A program made the translations under genes and the position numbers. A stretch of 58,000 bases of DNA, taken from the NCBI GenBank assembly GCA_014529385.2, contig CM043953.1, forward strand, positions 72,239,872 to 72,297,871, in the 5' to 3' direction. Below are positions 32,081 to 43,921 of this stretch, one piece after another (position 1 is the stretch's first letter; each line of letters opens with the position of its first letter). This DNA is from Adiantum capillus-veneris (Eukaryota > Streptophyta > Polypodiopsida > Polypodiales > Pteridaceae). Under the pieces are notes generated by a model that ran no database searches, was not told the origin of the DNA, and was given only the letters and a program-made list of their open reading frames with translations.

Positions 32081-35000
32081 ATGAGTAGCGACGAGGATGT
32101 GGGACCGTCCAACCGAAACACCTATCTCTCAACGAGGGTCTTATGTCCTTGTAATCAATGCAAGCATGCTGTGCGACGGACAAGACGTGTTTCTTTGCAG
32201 CACGTTTGCGAATTTGGCGAGTTCGATCCATCTATTATAGATCGAGTTGTTGACAATTATAACTCGTCGGACTCTGACGCTGGCCAACAAGCAGCAATCT
32301 TGCAACCCAATAGACGTATTCGCAAGCGCTTTGGTCAAGCAGCATATGTGAGGCCACAAGATGTACCCTCTGACATCTCGGGGGATGATCATGCAGAGCA
32401 CATTCCCAACGAGGCAATGTTTGAGCCCGAGATTGATGAAATGATCGAGACGATCATGGATTCAGAAAGGCTTATCTATGATGATATGAAAAGTGAAGCC
32501 GATACGTCATTGTATAATGGAGCACGTATGTCTAGATTGAAAGCACTCCTGGTTCTTCTCAACATGCAAGCAAAGTTTGGATGGAGTGACACTAGCGTCA
32601 CAGCGCTTTTCAGGTGATCTATTACAATTAGTTTACTTTAATAGAACTCTAAATGTATAATGATCTGATAGATTTTTACACGACTGTATCATATTTTTAT
32701 GTTGTGTAGATTGCTGAAAGAGCACATTCTACCAGCTGACAATGTGATGCCAGATTCCCGAGATGAAGCAAGAAAGATTTTGCGAAACTTGGGGATGGAT
32801 TACAATTCTATCCACGCTTGTCCTAATGACTGCATTCTTTTCAGAGGGGAATACACAGACATGGAGAAGTGTCCGAAATGTGATTCCGAAAGATATCGAG
32901 TAGATCTCCACGGGACAAAAATTCCACAAAAGGTTTTGCGACATTTTCCTTTGCTTCCTCGCATCAAGCATTTCTTCGAATGTAAGTCCATGGCCGCCCT
33001 AGCATCATGGCATGAGGAGAATAAATCTTCGGATGGTGTGCTACGAATTCCTGCAGATTGCGCAGCCTGGAAACATATAGATGGAACATGGTCGGATTTT
33101 GCCAGGGAAGCTCGAAATTTGCGCTTAGGCCTGGCTATGGATGGCGTAAATCCATTTGGTCAAAGATCAACATCTTACAGTGTATGGCCCGTTGTCATCG
33201 TCAACTACAACATTCCCCCGTGGTTGACTACGAAGAAGGGGCATCTATGGCTAAGCTTGATTGTGCCAGGGCGATATAAAGTGGGGAATATGGATGTGTA
33301 TCTTCGTCCACTATTGGAAGAGCTACAACAATTGTGGATTGGCATAGAGGTGGTGGATATGAGCCGACACACAGGACGACGGAATGCTTTGATCAGAGGT
33401 ATTCTAATGTGGACCATGCATGACTATCCCGGGCTAACAGAATGCTCAGGTGATCTATTGACACTCCTCACTCAGACACTGTAAATCTTGTTTTTCCCCA
33501 TAGTTGATCTATTATCATGTGTATACATGCAGGGCTTCAAACAAGCGGATACAGAGCATGTGTCACATGTGGACCTAGACTGAATGCACGTAGGGCACCC
33601 TCACTGAAGAAGCAAATCTACGAAGGTCATCAAGCGTATCTTCCGGAGAATCATGTGTTACGCGACGGCTTTTTGGGAAGAGAGCCACCAAGGATGTCTG
33701 CACAAGCATGGTTAGAGCAGAAGGAGATGTGCGATGACGGATTGCCTCCAGGGATGAAGAGACTATCTCTATGGTACGAGTTACCATACTGGCCCCGACT
33801 CGTGATCAATCACTTGCTCGATCCAATGCACATATTCAAGAATGTGGGTAATCTACTATGGGACCATTTGACCGGCAAGAAAGATACTTTGGGAGCCAGA
33901 GTTGACCTTAGAAATGTGGATCGTATGGAGCAATATTGGCCGCAAACAGCGTCTGATGGATCGATAAAACTCCCTAAAGCACCATGGATTTTCATAGGAG
34001 CCCAAGAACGCAAAGTAAAAGAGGCCATTCGATCTTTGCGGACCCCCACTGGCGTAATGCACTCGCTCCGAACGTGTTTTACTAAAGAAGGAAAGCTTAC
34101 CGGTTTGAAGTCACACGATTGGCATAAAATGTGTCAGGTACGTTCATAGTGGACTTTAATATCATTGCATAAAATGTGGACTTTAATATCATTGCTGCAC
34201 ATACTTTACAGTTTATTTTACCGGTTGCCATTGAGGGATGTTTGTCTCTCGACATCCGTAACACAATCTACAAACTTGCAAAGCTGGTGCAATGGATCTC
34301 ACAAAAGGAGATCAACGTAGACTCCATACCATTCGCCAAACTAAATGCTGCGGAGCTTGTGTGCATGTTTGAGAAACATTTTCCTACTACAATGCTAACC
34401 ATTCAGGTGCATCTTCTTGTTCACATAGTTGATGAGGTGGAAATAGCTGGCACAGTTCATTCCAGATGGATGTTCTTCTTAGAGCGTTTCATGAAAACGC
34501 TTAAGGGATATGTGTGTCAAAAGGCATGTCCGGAGGGTAGCATGGCAGAAGGTTGGTTGGTATCAGAGTCCCTAGTGTACATTGGAGAGTGGCTAGACGG
34601 ATTTGATAAAGCCCGAGACACGCTATGGCGAACCATAGATGATGAGCGCATATCTGGGATTGTCATGTGCAATCTCGGTGTTGAGAAGAAGATGACGGAA
34701 GATCTAGAGGCTAAAATCAACCGATTTTTCATGCTTCACAATCCAGTGATGCAAAAGTGGATTTCACAATATGAGGATGCAAAGCAAGAGCGACAAAGGG
34801 CACGAATCGAGTGGAGACGGGGAAGACGACCACCGATGCACTATCCAGCGGTTCTGGAGAGCCTACCAACCTTCATGAGCTTAAGATGGTTGCACAACCA
34901 ATTGAAAAGCGCACAACAATGCGGTGACGAAGTGACTGAAGAAGAGTGGGAGTACTCTCGGGGTTGCGCGACCAAGGTAAGTTTGCAATGTACGACTAGC

Positions 35001-35809
35001 AAGTGACTTTATTTATAAACGTTTGAACGGCCACTCATAATCTTTGTTCATTGTAGTATAAGTCATACACAACAGCATGGTGTAAAGGTCGACATTTTAG
35101 GGTGGAACGAATCGACAAAAAGCGTTTTACTCAAGATTGTGGAATCATGGCAAAATTTGAACAGTCTAGTCGACGACGTTCCTCTGATGCAGATCCCGTG
35201 GTGGCGGAACTCACTTACTTCGGCACGCTGCAAGAGATTTTGAGGATCGATTACAGAGGATTTTTTGTCGACTTGTTCGACGTGCAATGGTTCAAGATAA
35301 TCATGGAGGGTCGAAACGCTACTGTGCGTAGAGGAGAGTCTGGTTTTCTTGAGGTGGATTCTACTAAGAAATGGACTGACCTAAGAGACACTTTCGTACT
35401 ACCCGAGCATTGTGAACAAGTAAGTATATAAATAGTTAACATCCCCCTTTTACAAGTTATGTGCTTGAAAGCTCTCATGTAAGTTATGTGGCTCTGGCAG
35501 GTAGTATTTCATCCTACAAAGTCTACATCAAACTGGTGGTACGTCATAGAGGTAGCCCCTCGTAGTGCAAGGACGTATGAAGGCTACCATGTACCAATCA
35601 CAACGACATCAATGGAGGAGATCAGAGAAGATGCTCAATCAGAAGCCGCTGCGGTGGTGCCAGACGAGCATCAAGATGCTACTACTCTATATGGGGTGCA
35701 TGCAGAGGAGCTACAAAATGAAACAGAGGATATGTGTTTAAACGGAGAGCTCTATATAGATATAGGAAGTTATGCTGAGTTATGCGAGGATGAGAGAGAG
35801 ATCTCTTAA
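32081..35809 (+). CDS. CACTA TNP2-type transposase, six exons
   Basis: Exons are 32081-32613, 32710-33449, 33533-34137, 34212-34976, 35057-35419 and 35501-35809, with five GT-AG introns of 74-96 bp. Joined length is 3,315 nt, exactly 1,105 codons (1,104 aa). The N-terminus has the transposase-associated zinc region (CPCNQCKHAVRRTRRV, about aa 20-50). The catalytic Transposase_21 domain spans about aa 230-480, with the conserved MDGVNPFG (D322). A DUF4218-type region at about 640-770 contains ERFMKTLKGYVCQKACPEGS, and a DUF4216-type region at about 930-1010 contains FFVDLFDVQWFKI. TNP2/TNPD proteins cut the element ends. The exon joins are my predictions, but the reading frame holds at every joint. 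It lies upstream of the TNPA-type gene on the same strand, as in En/Spm. Confidence 0.88.
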
Positions 35810-36081
35810 AGCCACAAATATTGTATTTGAACAATTTTGCTCCGTGCTGTAAAAGCTCTGGCTCTCTAAGTAGCTTCCATGGTGTATAACGCTCTTTTCT
35901 ACTCGCGCTCACATCTTTTGATTGAAAATTCTGAGTTTTCGACTTGCCTCTTTTATCACTCGATTCATTGCGTCATTGTATTTATATGTGTCATTACGTC
36001 ATTGTATTTAATGGTCTTTGCGTCATTGTCTACTCTATTCATTCAATATTAAGTTTAAATATTCGTGTGTTTAATGCAGGT

Positions 36082-37395
36082 ATGGATGATGAGGAGTTTC
36101 TTTCTTCTTTGTCACCGCAGCAGAGACAGTGGTACGTGGAGCGTCATCGCTCTGGCGCATCATCGCGCGTTCCTACACCATCCGCATCTCCCTCTCTTTC
36201 GGAGCATTCGGCGCGCTCCGAAGCTTCGGCGTCGACGAGACGAGCGTCACACTCGTCTAGACACCGGCGCTCTAGTGGTGGCGGTGGTGGTTGTTGTGGG
36301 GATTCCGCCACCGATGCCTCCACACCGCCTCGTGTTCGACGAGGCTCTTTACCCTCCCCTTCTTTGCCCGCCCCCACACCAGCCACAGCATTGCCATCTA
36401 CGCCAGGTTTTGCACGGCTGACTGTTCCTAGAAGCTACACACCTCTACCTACTCCGCCGGGAGCCACCCCACTCGACACTCCTCGCTTCGGCGCCCAGAC
36501 GCCGGTGGACACACTTGACGTCCGTACCCCCATCGACACGCCGCTAGAGACCCCTGCCGGGACACCCAGGTTCACGCGTCACCGGCCAGAGGGCTTGTCT
36601 TACTCCGTCGACATCAGCGGCGGCATCATCATGGATGATGACGGCAAGAAGGTGATCTCGCGCATGCGTGGTCTTTGCTCTCAGCTGTTTAGACACTATA
36701 TACTAAACAAATGGAGTGAAGTACCAAGTGATTTAAAAAACAGAGTCATCAGCATACTTCATGATGAGTTTCCCGTTCCAACACGGGATCAGCGCTTCAA
36801 TGAAGACCTGATGAAGATTCGAATGCGCGAATACTGCAAACACAAGCGTTCCGAAGTGCAAAAAGCAATCAAGAATGGGTGGAATAGGCCAGATTGGCTG
36901 GCCAAAGAAGATTGGAAGAATGCGAAGAAAGCAGCGCGCGAGAATCCCGACAAGTGGAAGCAACAAAAGGATGCAGCCAGAGCGCGAGTAGAGGCAGGGA
37001 GCTCGCACCACTTGGGGAGCGGTGGATGGGCATCATTTGAGGCCGATTTTGTAAGTCTTTTCACATTGCTCTTTATGCATGTTCGATAGTTTAGGGTTTA
37101 TGAGTTTTTTAGTTCTAACATAATGAAATCTTTGTATGTTTTGACAGTGGTCAATGACAGGACGTGATCCCACACCGTACGAGCGCGAGTACGCAGGCAG
37201 GAAGGGCTTAAACGCCCTGATGGACATTCTCAGTTCTCGCGGCGGCATGGTTAGTATTAGGGTTTACTCTTTTTTATTTTTTGTATTGTTTTATAAATGT
37301 CGTTATATGTTTATATTTACTGAAAACTGTCTTATTGTCTTTTTTTGCAGAATCCGACAGATACGCCGCTTGGACGCGATGAGACGTTTGATTAG
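36082..37395 (+). CDS. CACTA TNPA-type accessory transposase, three coding exons
   Basis: Coding exons are 36082-37050, 37148-37249 and 37351-37395, giving 1,116 nt and a 371-aa protein. An AG acceptor three bases before the ATG (TTTAATGCAG, ending at 36079) suggests an upstream non-coding exon or splicing from the TNP2 transcript. Residues 25-190 are a disordered Ser/Pro/Thr/Arg-rich region with repeated TP motifs. Residues 195-345 match the plant En/Spm transposase_24 style (KWSEVPSDLKNRVISILHDE, WNRPDWLAKEDWKNAKKAAR, then SMTGRDPTPYEREYAGRKG). This class binds subterminal repeats and helps bring the ends together. A longer open frame extends upstream to 35944, but its extra residues look like intron translation. 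Confidence 0.8.
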
Positions 37396-37484
37396 ACGAC
37401 GTCAGTTTAGACGTAGCTAGATAGCATTAGTTTAGGGTTTCTCGTAGCTTATGTATCATGAGACGGATTTTATACGTCTTTTTG

Positions 37485-37622
37485 AACCATGTATATTATT
37501 ACATTTGTCACCGCAATTCCTTTTGCCAATCAATTCTTTATGCCTATGATGTTGTACAATTGTCATTATTACATTTGCCAATCAATTCAGTTTGCCTATG
37601 ATGTGTACAATTGTCAATTTTG
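37485..37622. repeat. Tandem duplication, about 66-bp unit
   Basis: ATTACATTTG(T/C)CA, then CAATTC and TTTGCCTATGATG(T)TGTACA, occurs twice in succession between the TNPA stop and the right subterminal repeats. It encodes nothing. Confidence 0.8.
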
Positions 37623-37754
37623 CAAACAATGCGTCTTGTGGGTGACTATTTTGGGTCTATTATCTACTTTTGCACTTTTTTTAAAAACTGAATCAAGTAC
37701 AATATGGTTGATGGGTGGCAGGGCATTCAATGCCCTGCCACCAAAAAAATATTC

Positions 37755-37960
37755 TCTCAGGCGTCGCTATAAGTGTCGCTATTTATGGCTCTGTAGCGTC
37801 GCTATATGCGTCGCTATACTCTTCTGTGAGAGCGTCGCTATAGGCGTCGCTATGAGCGTCGCTATATAGCGACGCCTATAGCGACGCCTATAGCGACGCT
37901 CTCGTAGCGACGCTGTTAGCGACGGTTTTAGCGACGCCGGGGGTTATAAAAACCCAGTGT
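37755..37960. repeat. Right subterminal GCGTCGCTAT array with a 76-bp palindrome
   Basis: About a dozen GCGTCGCTA units in both orientations fill this stretch. The core 37828-37903 is a palindrome with 38-bp arms and no loop, centred on GCTATATAGC and starting GAGAGCGTCGCTATAGGCGT. It mirrors the hairpin at the left end. Confidence 0.9.
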
Positions 37961-37994
37961 ATTTCCGTCGCTAACAGCGTCACAAGAGCACACA

Positions 37995-38007
37995 ACCTCT
38001 TGTAGTG
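37995..38007 (-). repeat. Right terminal inverted repeat of CACTA element
   Basis: On the minus strand it reads CACTACAAGAGGT. It is followed on the plus strand by the TTT target duplication at 38008-38010. Confidence 0.92.
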
Positions 38008-38601
38008 TTTCTCCTGAGCTGGTAATCAGAATTCTATTCCGAATAGCACATTGCGTTCCTTATCTCTTGCTCTACAATCTAAGTGTAATCATTTCCAATT
38101 CTGCTGTGGTTCGCGATGTATTGTTTGTGAGCTAAATGCATTGATTTGGGAGTTAAAATGGTTGTTTTTTGATGTTTTGACCATGGATAAGTGTTTCTAT
38201 GCTTAAGGTAGATCTTGCCAAGTAGTTCTGTTTCAGTTTTCTGCACATTTTTGTGATGGATTGTGATTTATGTACCTTCCCAGATGGTGACAGAACTTGG
38301 TAGGATTGAGCCCATAAGTGTTGTGATACCTCTCCTTAAGTTTCGTGGCATTTCGGATTCGTATGGATACCGAAAAGGCGTGTTGATGTTGAGTGTTGAG
38401 ATTGGACGCATACTGATTGTCTGACTAGGAAGTGGTTGATTTGATTTTGTCATAGAATGAGTAGCCCTTGAGTTCACTTTGGTGAGATTGACACTCTCAT
38501 TAAGTCTTCATGCCCCATCCCGAGTCGCTTCCTTGCATATTGACACTATGTTAGTGCAAAAGAGCTATGCTGGAGACATCTGTCGCGGAGACCCGCTAAC
38601 A

Positions 38602-41119
38602 GGGGGCCAGCTCTATGCCAGCTTGGTTATCTCGATTGATGTTCCATTTGAGGTTTTTGGAGCCTTGATAGGGTTTGTATATGAAGTATACGACATATGA
38701 AGACCATGGGAAGTGATGGCACACCAAACAGAGAACGAAGAACCAAGTTATGGAAGGTTGAAGTTGGTGGCGATTGCTAGCCACTAGATGGTACCAAATA
38801 AATTTTGGTGATTTTGGTTGGCTCGGTTCGAGGGCCTGGAAAGATAGGAATGGGGTGGTGCTTGCATGAATCAAAGTTGAGAATCCAAGTTTTTGTAGGG
38901 AGTTGACAGCCCGGTAATTGGTTTGGTGAGCAGTGGATGGCAAATGGTTGAAAGAAGTGAAAAAAAGGGGTCCTTTGATTTTTTTTGAAATTGTCTTCTT
39001 GTGCATTGTGAGGAGTTTGGAGGTGGGTGTCCATTGAGTCGGTAGCTAAACCCCACATGCGCTCGACTAAGGAACAAGAGCGGGGTATTAAGCCTGCAGT
39101 GGGCGCTTCAATTGGGCATCAAATTGTGGCGAGGGAGCTCCTTGCGTGGGCTATGGTGAAGAGTGGCGGGTGCTGCATTGGCGGCACTCACGGGCGGTCA
39201 TTGGCGGGTGTTGATGGCACAAGGAACGACAAATTTTGGCGGTGTTCAGATCTTCATTTAAAGAGTTTTGCATCTCTGAAAGGAGTGATGAAGGAATCTT
39301 TGTATCTTGTGGAAAACTACAAAACTTATCGTGAGATCGAGATAGTAGAAGACACTAATGCCTCAACCATAAAAACAAGTTCCACAATAAGTGAGACTAT
39401 GACCAAGAAAACAAACAATCTAGATTAGGTAGCCAATGTAGATCACGTCATTGATGAGGTAGTCAAAAGTGTGAATCAAATATTTGGACAATTGTAGAAT
39501 GTTAGACAACCTTCAATGAGGAAGTGTGACATTTGTGGAGGCAATGATCCTACCACTTGGTGTTGTGTACACAACCAAGACCCGTAGTGCCAAAAATGTA
39601 CCTTGATAACCAAAATGGTGCACAATTGAACAAAAATGGACAAACCATGAGACAAGTGAGAGTTACTACAATTGTAACCATGTCAAAGATAGAGTATTCA
39701 ATCCACCTCCCATGGATCAACCACCACCACAACAAAGTTAACAAAAAGGACCATGCTATGAGTATGGAGGTAATCATTGGCCTACAAATCATTTGTACAA
39801 AGAAAAACATTGGTATTGTTTAGATTTTGTCCAAAGTGTTCCATGAACTATCTCATTTAGGTTCATTGCAAATCTTGATAAAGCTCAAAAGACACCTATG
39901 AATATAATAGGCATTCTACCTAGTTCAAGTGGCTTAGATGCCGAGAAAATTATCCATGACAAAAACTGAGGCAAAATCCATTAGGACCCGATGTATATCC
40001 CGGAAGGCCAAGAGAGAAAAGTTGAAAGAAAAACAAGAGGGAAAATAAGTAGCCATGGTAGTAGCGCTTAATCAAGCTCAAGAGCAACTGAAAAGGAAGC
40101 GCAAGCTTTAATCGTGGAGCAAAATAAACCCCCTAGTTCAAGAGGATCTATACTAGTAGACAAAGTCTTTGAGCCATTAGATGCTGTATTGTATACCACG
40201 CTAAGAAGCCCAACCAAACACTAGAGAAAAGATGGATGACGTATCTTGATGCAAAAGTCAAAAAACAAAGGTTTAAAATGTATCAAAAGCTGATAGAGAT
40301 AAACACAAGCATTGATGGAACCTATCCAAACCTCCCCAGAATGAGACAAAGCAATAGAGAGTTGAGCTTGAAACACCTAATGAGAAGATTGTTAAAAAAT
40401 CTGTGAAACATCCCCTATCCTCAAACAAAAACTGAACCAGAACCACAAAAGGACATGGAAACAGAAACTCCACCACAAACAATCAATGAACCGGAAATTG
40501 GACTAGAGGACCATGTGGTTGCAAACACCAAAGATGACAATTGATCATATCTGATGGCACTATTCCAAAGGTAGAAGAGTCATGGCCAAATGAGTTATGA
40601 TAAGTGATTAGACGCACTAACTAAGGAAGCACAACATACCGACTCCATACCAATCCGCCCCAATCCTTGAGATAAACATATAACATGGGTATCTAGATCT
40701 TGATATATGGTCCTTTCACGGTGAAATTGAATCTATAACATCCAAAGAGAGTACGAAGACTCTACCATCGTATATGGGAGAGTACGAAGCCAGATTGGAA
40801 GTGAGAGATGTACCCTTGCATGGAGAGCAATGCCTAAGATGATTGATTCAAGGAGTTTACAAGAGTTGTTGTCTACTTCTATCCAATGGACGATAACCTT
40901 AGCAAAATTACTAAAAATTAGGCCACATTTATGAATCGAGTGGAAAGAAATTGGAAAAAATGGGCATAAATTTTCCTTCAAAACCATGGAATCAGAGGCG
41001 AAGGGAGAAAAATTCACAAGACAAAAGAACACAGAGCCAATGCTTGTAAACAAAATGGAAGATGCGCAGCTAGCCCTTTGTGGCCTGATTTTGTCAATCA
41101 TTCACACTGCGCATGAAAC
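38602..41119 (+). pseudogene. Decayed gag region of a gypsy-like element
   Basis: Directly after the LTR end the sequence is broken in all frames. Near 39525-39590 the plus strand reads RKCDICGGNDPTTWCC, and near 39740-39800 GPCYEYGGNHWPTNHL, two successive zinc-knuckle-like blocks of the C-x2-C-GG-x-H/D type seen in gag of some plant gypsy elements (the second has Tyr in place of a Cys). A frame at 39027-39428 and charged broken frames at 39900-40560 may be the rest of gag. A plus-strand stretch around 40760-41115 is protein-like but unmatched. No RT is visible. Confidence 0.45.
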
Positions 41120-41628
41120 TTAATATATATTAACTTTCTTTGTGAGTATCAACAACTGTGAAGGGCCGACTGTGTAGCACGGCTGGGCATCCTCCAATTT
41201 TGAGGCTGAAAAGCGGATGTTGCTCTTGCATGTCCGAGGTGTGGTGAGGCCGCCCGTCTTGATAGTGGGTCTGGAAAATGAATGGCTACGTGCCACATAC
41301 CTTCGACAGCCTTGGGGCGTGCAGTGTGAACGCCCTCTAGTATTTTGGGTCTCGACCACTTATTAAGCATTACTGCTGACCATTTTGATGCCAGCTTAAA
41401 CCCAAAAGCTCAACGTGCAGAGAAAGCCTGTATTAGGGTAGGATTTTTCGAAGGTCAGACTTCTATCGAAAGGCACGAGAGAGAGAGAGAGAGAGAGGAG
41501 ACCCACGAGCTGTGTGGTTGTATCACTGTTTAGAGAGACTAATGCGTGCGTGTGTGTGTGTGAGAGAGAGAGAGAGGAGATCCACGAGCTGTGTGGTTGT
41601 ATCACTGTTTAGAGAGACTAGTGCGTGC

Positions 41629-41689
<61 letters not shown>
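41120..41689 (+). promoter_or_regulatory. Upstream region and GA/GT-rich leader of the lectin receptor kinase
   Basis: An 82-bp segment is tandemly duplicated at about 41480-41560 and 41562-41648: (GA)n, then GGAGA(C/T)CCACGAGCTGTG, TGGTTGTATCACTGTTTAGA, GAGACTA(A/G)TGCGTGCG and (TG)n. It is followed by a (GA)n run of about 40 bp that touches the ATG at 41690. GAGA-type repeats in plant leaders are known binding sites of BBR/BPC factors, so a regulatory role is plausible but inferred. No TATA box is clear, and part of 41120-41390 is GC-richer DNA of unknown origin. Confidence 0.5.
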
Positions 41690-41694
<5 letters not shown>

Positions 41695-43921
41695 CAGAAG
41701 GCCACCTAGTGAAAGAGTGCTTCTACTTGCAGCATTCCCTCTGCTGCTATGCTGGACACATATCATTAATGAAGCCAGTGGTATCACATTTGAAGACCTC
41801 ACAGATCTCAAATTTGTGCAACAGAACACATGGTACCAAGGCCAGAGTGTCTACCAAAAGGATGATGCCATCTGGCTCAACCCAGACCCTAGAGAAGTCC
41901 AATCCCTCAGAGGCAGCAACCTCGGCCGGGTCATATACAAGGATCCCGTCCGATTTATCAACGGCAACAAGAGCACTCCTGGCGCCAAACAAGTGGCCTC
42001 TTTCAACACCCACTTCACATTCCAAATCATTACCACAGCTCCTTACCAAGAATGTGGTAGTGGCATGGCCTTCTTCATCTCCGACTCCGAGAAGGCACCC
42101 AATAATAGCGACGTTGGGCAGCTCGGCCTTGTTGATGTCAAGAACAAAGGCGCCGCCCGCTTCTTTGCCGTAGAATTCGACACGCACATATCCCCTGCCT
42201 ACAGAGATCCAAGTGCTAGCCACATTGGAATCAACGTCAACTCTTTAGACTCTATCAACACTACTGATACCAAGAATGGATCCTTTCCTTACTATCCAGA
42301 GCTTTATCTCTACAGCAACTATACATTTACCACATGGGTAGAGTACGACGCCCTTGCACATTTCATTCAAGTTTGGATGACTAATTCCTCGTTGTTGCAG
42401 CGTCCACCACAGCCGATTATGCAAGCCTCATATGATCTGTCTCTTGTTTTTGAGGAGTTTATGTATGTTGGGTTCACCGCCACTAATGCGCCAGCAAACG
42501 ATAGCATGGAGGGGCATGTTCTCTATTCTTGGTATTTCAACAGCGATGATCTGAGAGATCCAGCAGCGACGAGCAATGTATCGGCAGATGGTCTAACCAA
42601 TCGGGCCGTCAATACAACTGATAGTTTTGATACAAATGCTAAAAGCTCCAACAACATGGTGGTAGTGATAAGTATTGCTTTATCAGTGGCAGCTCTTCTT
42701 TTGGTGGTTGCAGTTTCTGCTTATTGCATATGCATCCGGCAGAAGAGAAAAGCAAAAAAGAGTAGAGAGGTAGTTGGGCTCCCTTATGATGATAGCATAA
42801 ACCCTGTCGGAGCAATACTGCATCACTTTACGTATATGGAGCTGGAGATAGCCACAAATGCTTTTGATGAGGGTAACAGGATCGGATCGGGAGGCTATAG
42901 TACTGTATACAAGGGGACCTTGCCCAATAGTGGATTGGTAATAGCAGTGAAAAAGTTGCGGGAGCACTTGAGAAGAGAAGATGACTTCATCTCCGAAATC
43001 AACATCATTAGTGGCATACGACACCGCAATCTGCTCCAATTGCATGGATGGTGCTATGAGAGAGGCGAAGCCATGCTTGTGTACAAGTACATGAGCAATG
43101 GTAGCCTAGATAGCTATCTGTTGGGCAAGAAGAGGGGAATTCTGCAAAATGACACAAGGTTTAAAGTGCTTGTAGGAGTGGCCAGTGCTTTGGAGTACAT
43201 GCACAGTGGATTGCCGGATTGTGTGCTACATAGAGATGTGAAGGCGGCCAATGTGATGCTATCAGATAAGTGGGAGCCATTGCTGGGCGATTTTGGGCTT
43301 GCACGGCTCATCAACCACGACGAGGCTGTCACATTAACTGCTGCCGGAACGCCGGGTTATGTGGCACCTGAGGTAGTCTTTTCAAGGAAGGCCGACGAGA
43401 AGGTGGATGTGTATAGCTTTGGGGTGCTGGCATTGGAGGTAGCATGCGGGCGGCCAGCGAGCTCAGTGAGCCGCTTGAGCAAGGAGGTCCGATTGGTGGA
43501 TTGGGTGTGGAGGATGAGCAAGAACAATGAGCTGATGGGTGTGTTGGACGAGGATATGAAGGTGGAAAGCATGGCAGCAGATGAGAGGGAGAAGTGGAGG
43601 AATGTGCTAATGATAGGGTTGATGTGTTGCAATGTGTCACCAGAGGCAAGGCCAAGCATGAGGCAGATAAGCCAGGCTCTTCAAGGGGATACTCTCCTGC
43701 TACGGCCTGCATTGAGCAATATGGGGGAGCAGCAGCAAATAAGCGGCGGCGGTACTACTGGCCCGGGTGGTGGCAGAGCTGCGACCACAACCCTGTTTCC
43801 CCACATCGAAGCTCCATTTGGGTGCTCTAGTACTTCTTCTCGCTCCAGCCTTCTCACCTCTTGCGATTATTCTATCCGCTCTGCCGGCGCTATGTCGACA
43901 AGCTCGCCCTCAGCACGATAA
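41690..43921 (+). CDS. L-type lectin-domain receptor-like kinase
   Basis: The 743-aa protein is encoded without introns, usual for this family. A signal peptide (about 1-29, hydrophobic VLLLAAFPLLLC) precedes a legume-type lectin ectodomain (about 31-285; FTFQI, GMAFFISD, FFAVEFDTHI, HIGINVNS, GFTATNA). A single membrane helix spans about 323-348, and the Ser/Thr kinase about 393-665. Kinase motifs are complete: GSGGYSTVYKG, K421 in IAVKK, E436, H514-R515-D516, D534-F-G, GTPGYVAPE. It is an RD kinase and should be active. In the lectin metal loop the usual Asn after FDT is missing (HISPAYRD), so sugar binding may be weak or altered. The C-terminal 75 residues are Ser/Gly-rich. These plasma-membrane receptors act in defence, extracellular ATP or development signalling. 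The start gives a proper signal peptide. It is the one intact host gene here. Confidence 0.95.

Larger units (their letters stand above)
30330..38007 (+). mobile_element. CACTA (En/Spm) DNA transposon, apparently complete
   Basis: The element starts CACTACAAAAGGC and ends with the inverse of CACTACAAGAGGT. It is flanked by the 3-bp target duplication TTT (30327-30329 and 38008-38010), the size expected for CACTA. It is 7,678 bp long. Inside are subterminal hairpin repeats at both ends, a TNP2-type transposase gene, a TNPA-type gene and a captured host gene fragment. Both transposon genes can be joined across GT-AG introns without a stop, so it may be autonomous or only recently silenced. Confidence 0.92.
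30037..38601 (+). repeat. LTR split by a CACTA insertion
   Basis: The left part (30037-30329) and right part (38008-38601) join across the CACTA element into one LTR of about 880 bp. The left part resembles 690-860 (CCTAAGATG..TTGTAAT, then AGGAG/GAAGG phrases) and the right part resembles 1010-1490, ending in the shared CCCGCTAACA. The exact 5' edge is uncertain because TGTTAGC is not seen after the polypurine tract; TGGTGGATACAGG at 30037 is the nearest TG. Confidence 0.6.

Noticed and set aside
35944-36081. Upstream extension of the TNPA-type frame with a hydrophobic N-terminus
   Set aside because: An AG acceptor (TTTAATGCAG) lies three bases before the ATG at 36082 and the extension is AT-rich low-quality coding, so it reads as intron or leader.
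41747-43712. Minus-strand frames of 100-158 codons inside the lectin kinase gene
   Set aside because: Shadows of the strongly supported plus-strand kinase gene.
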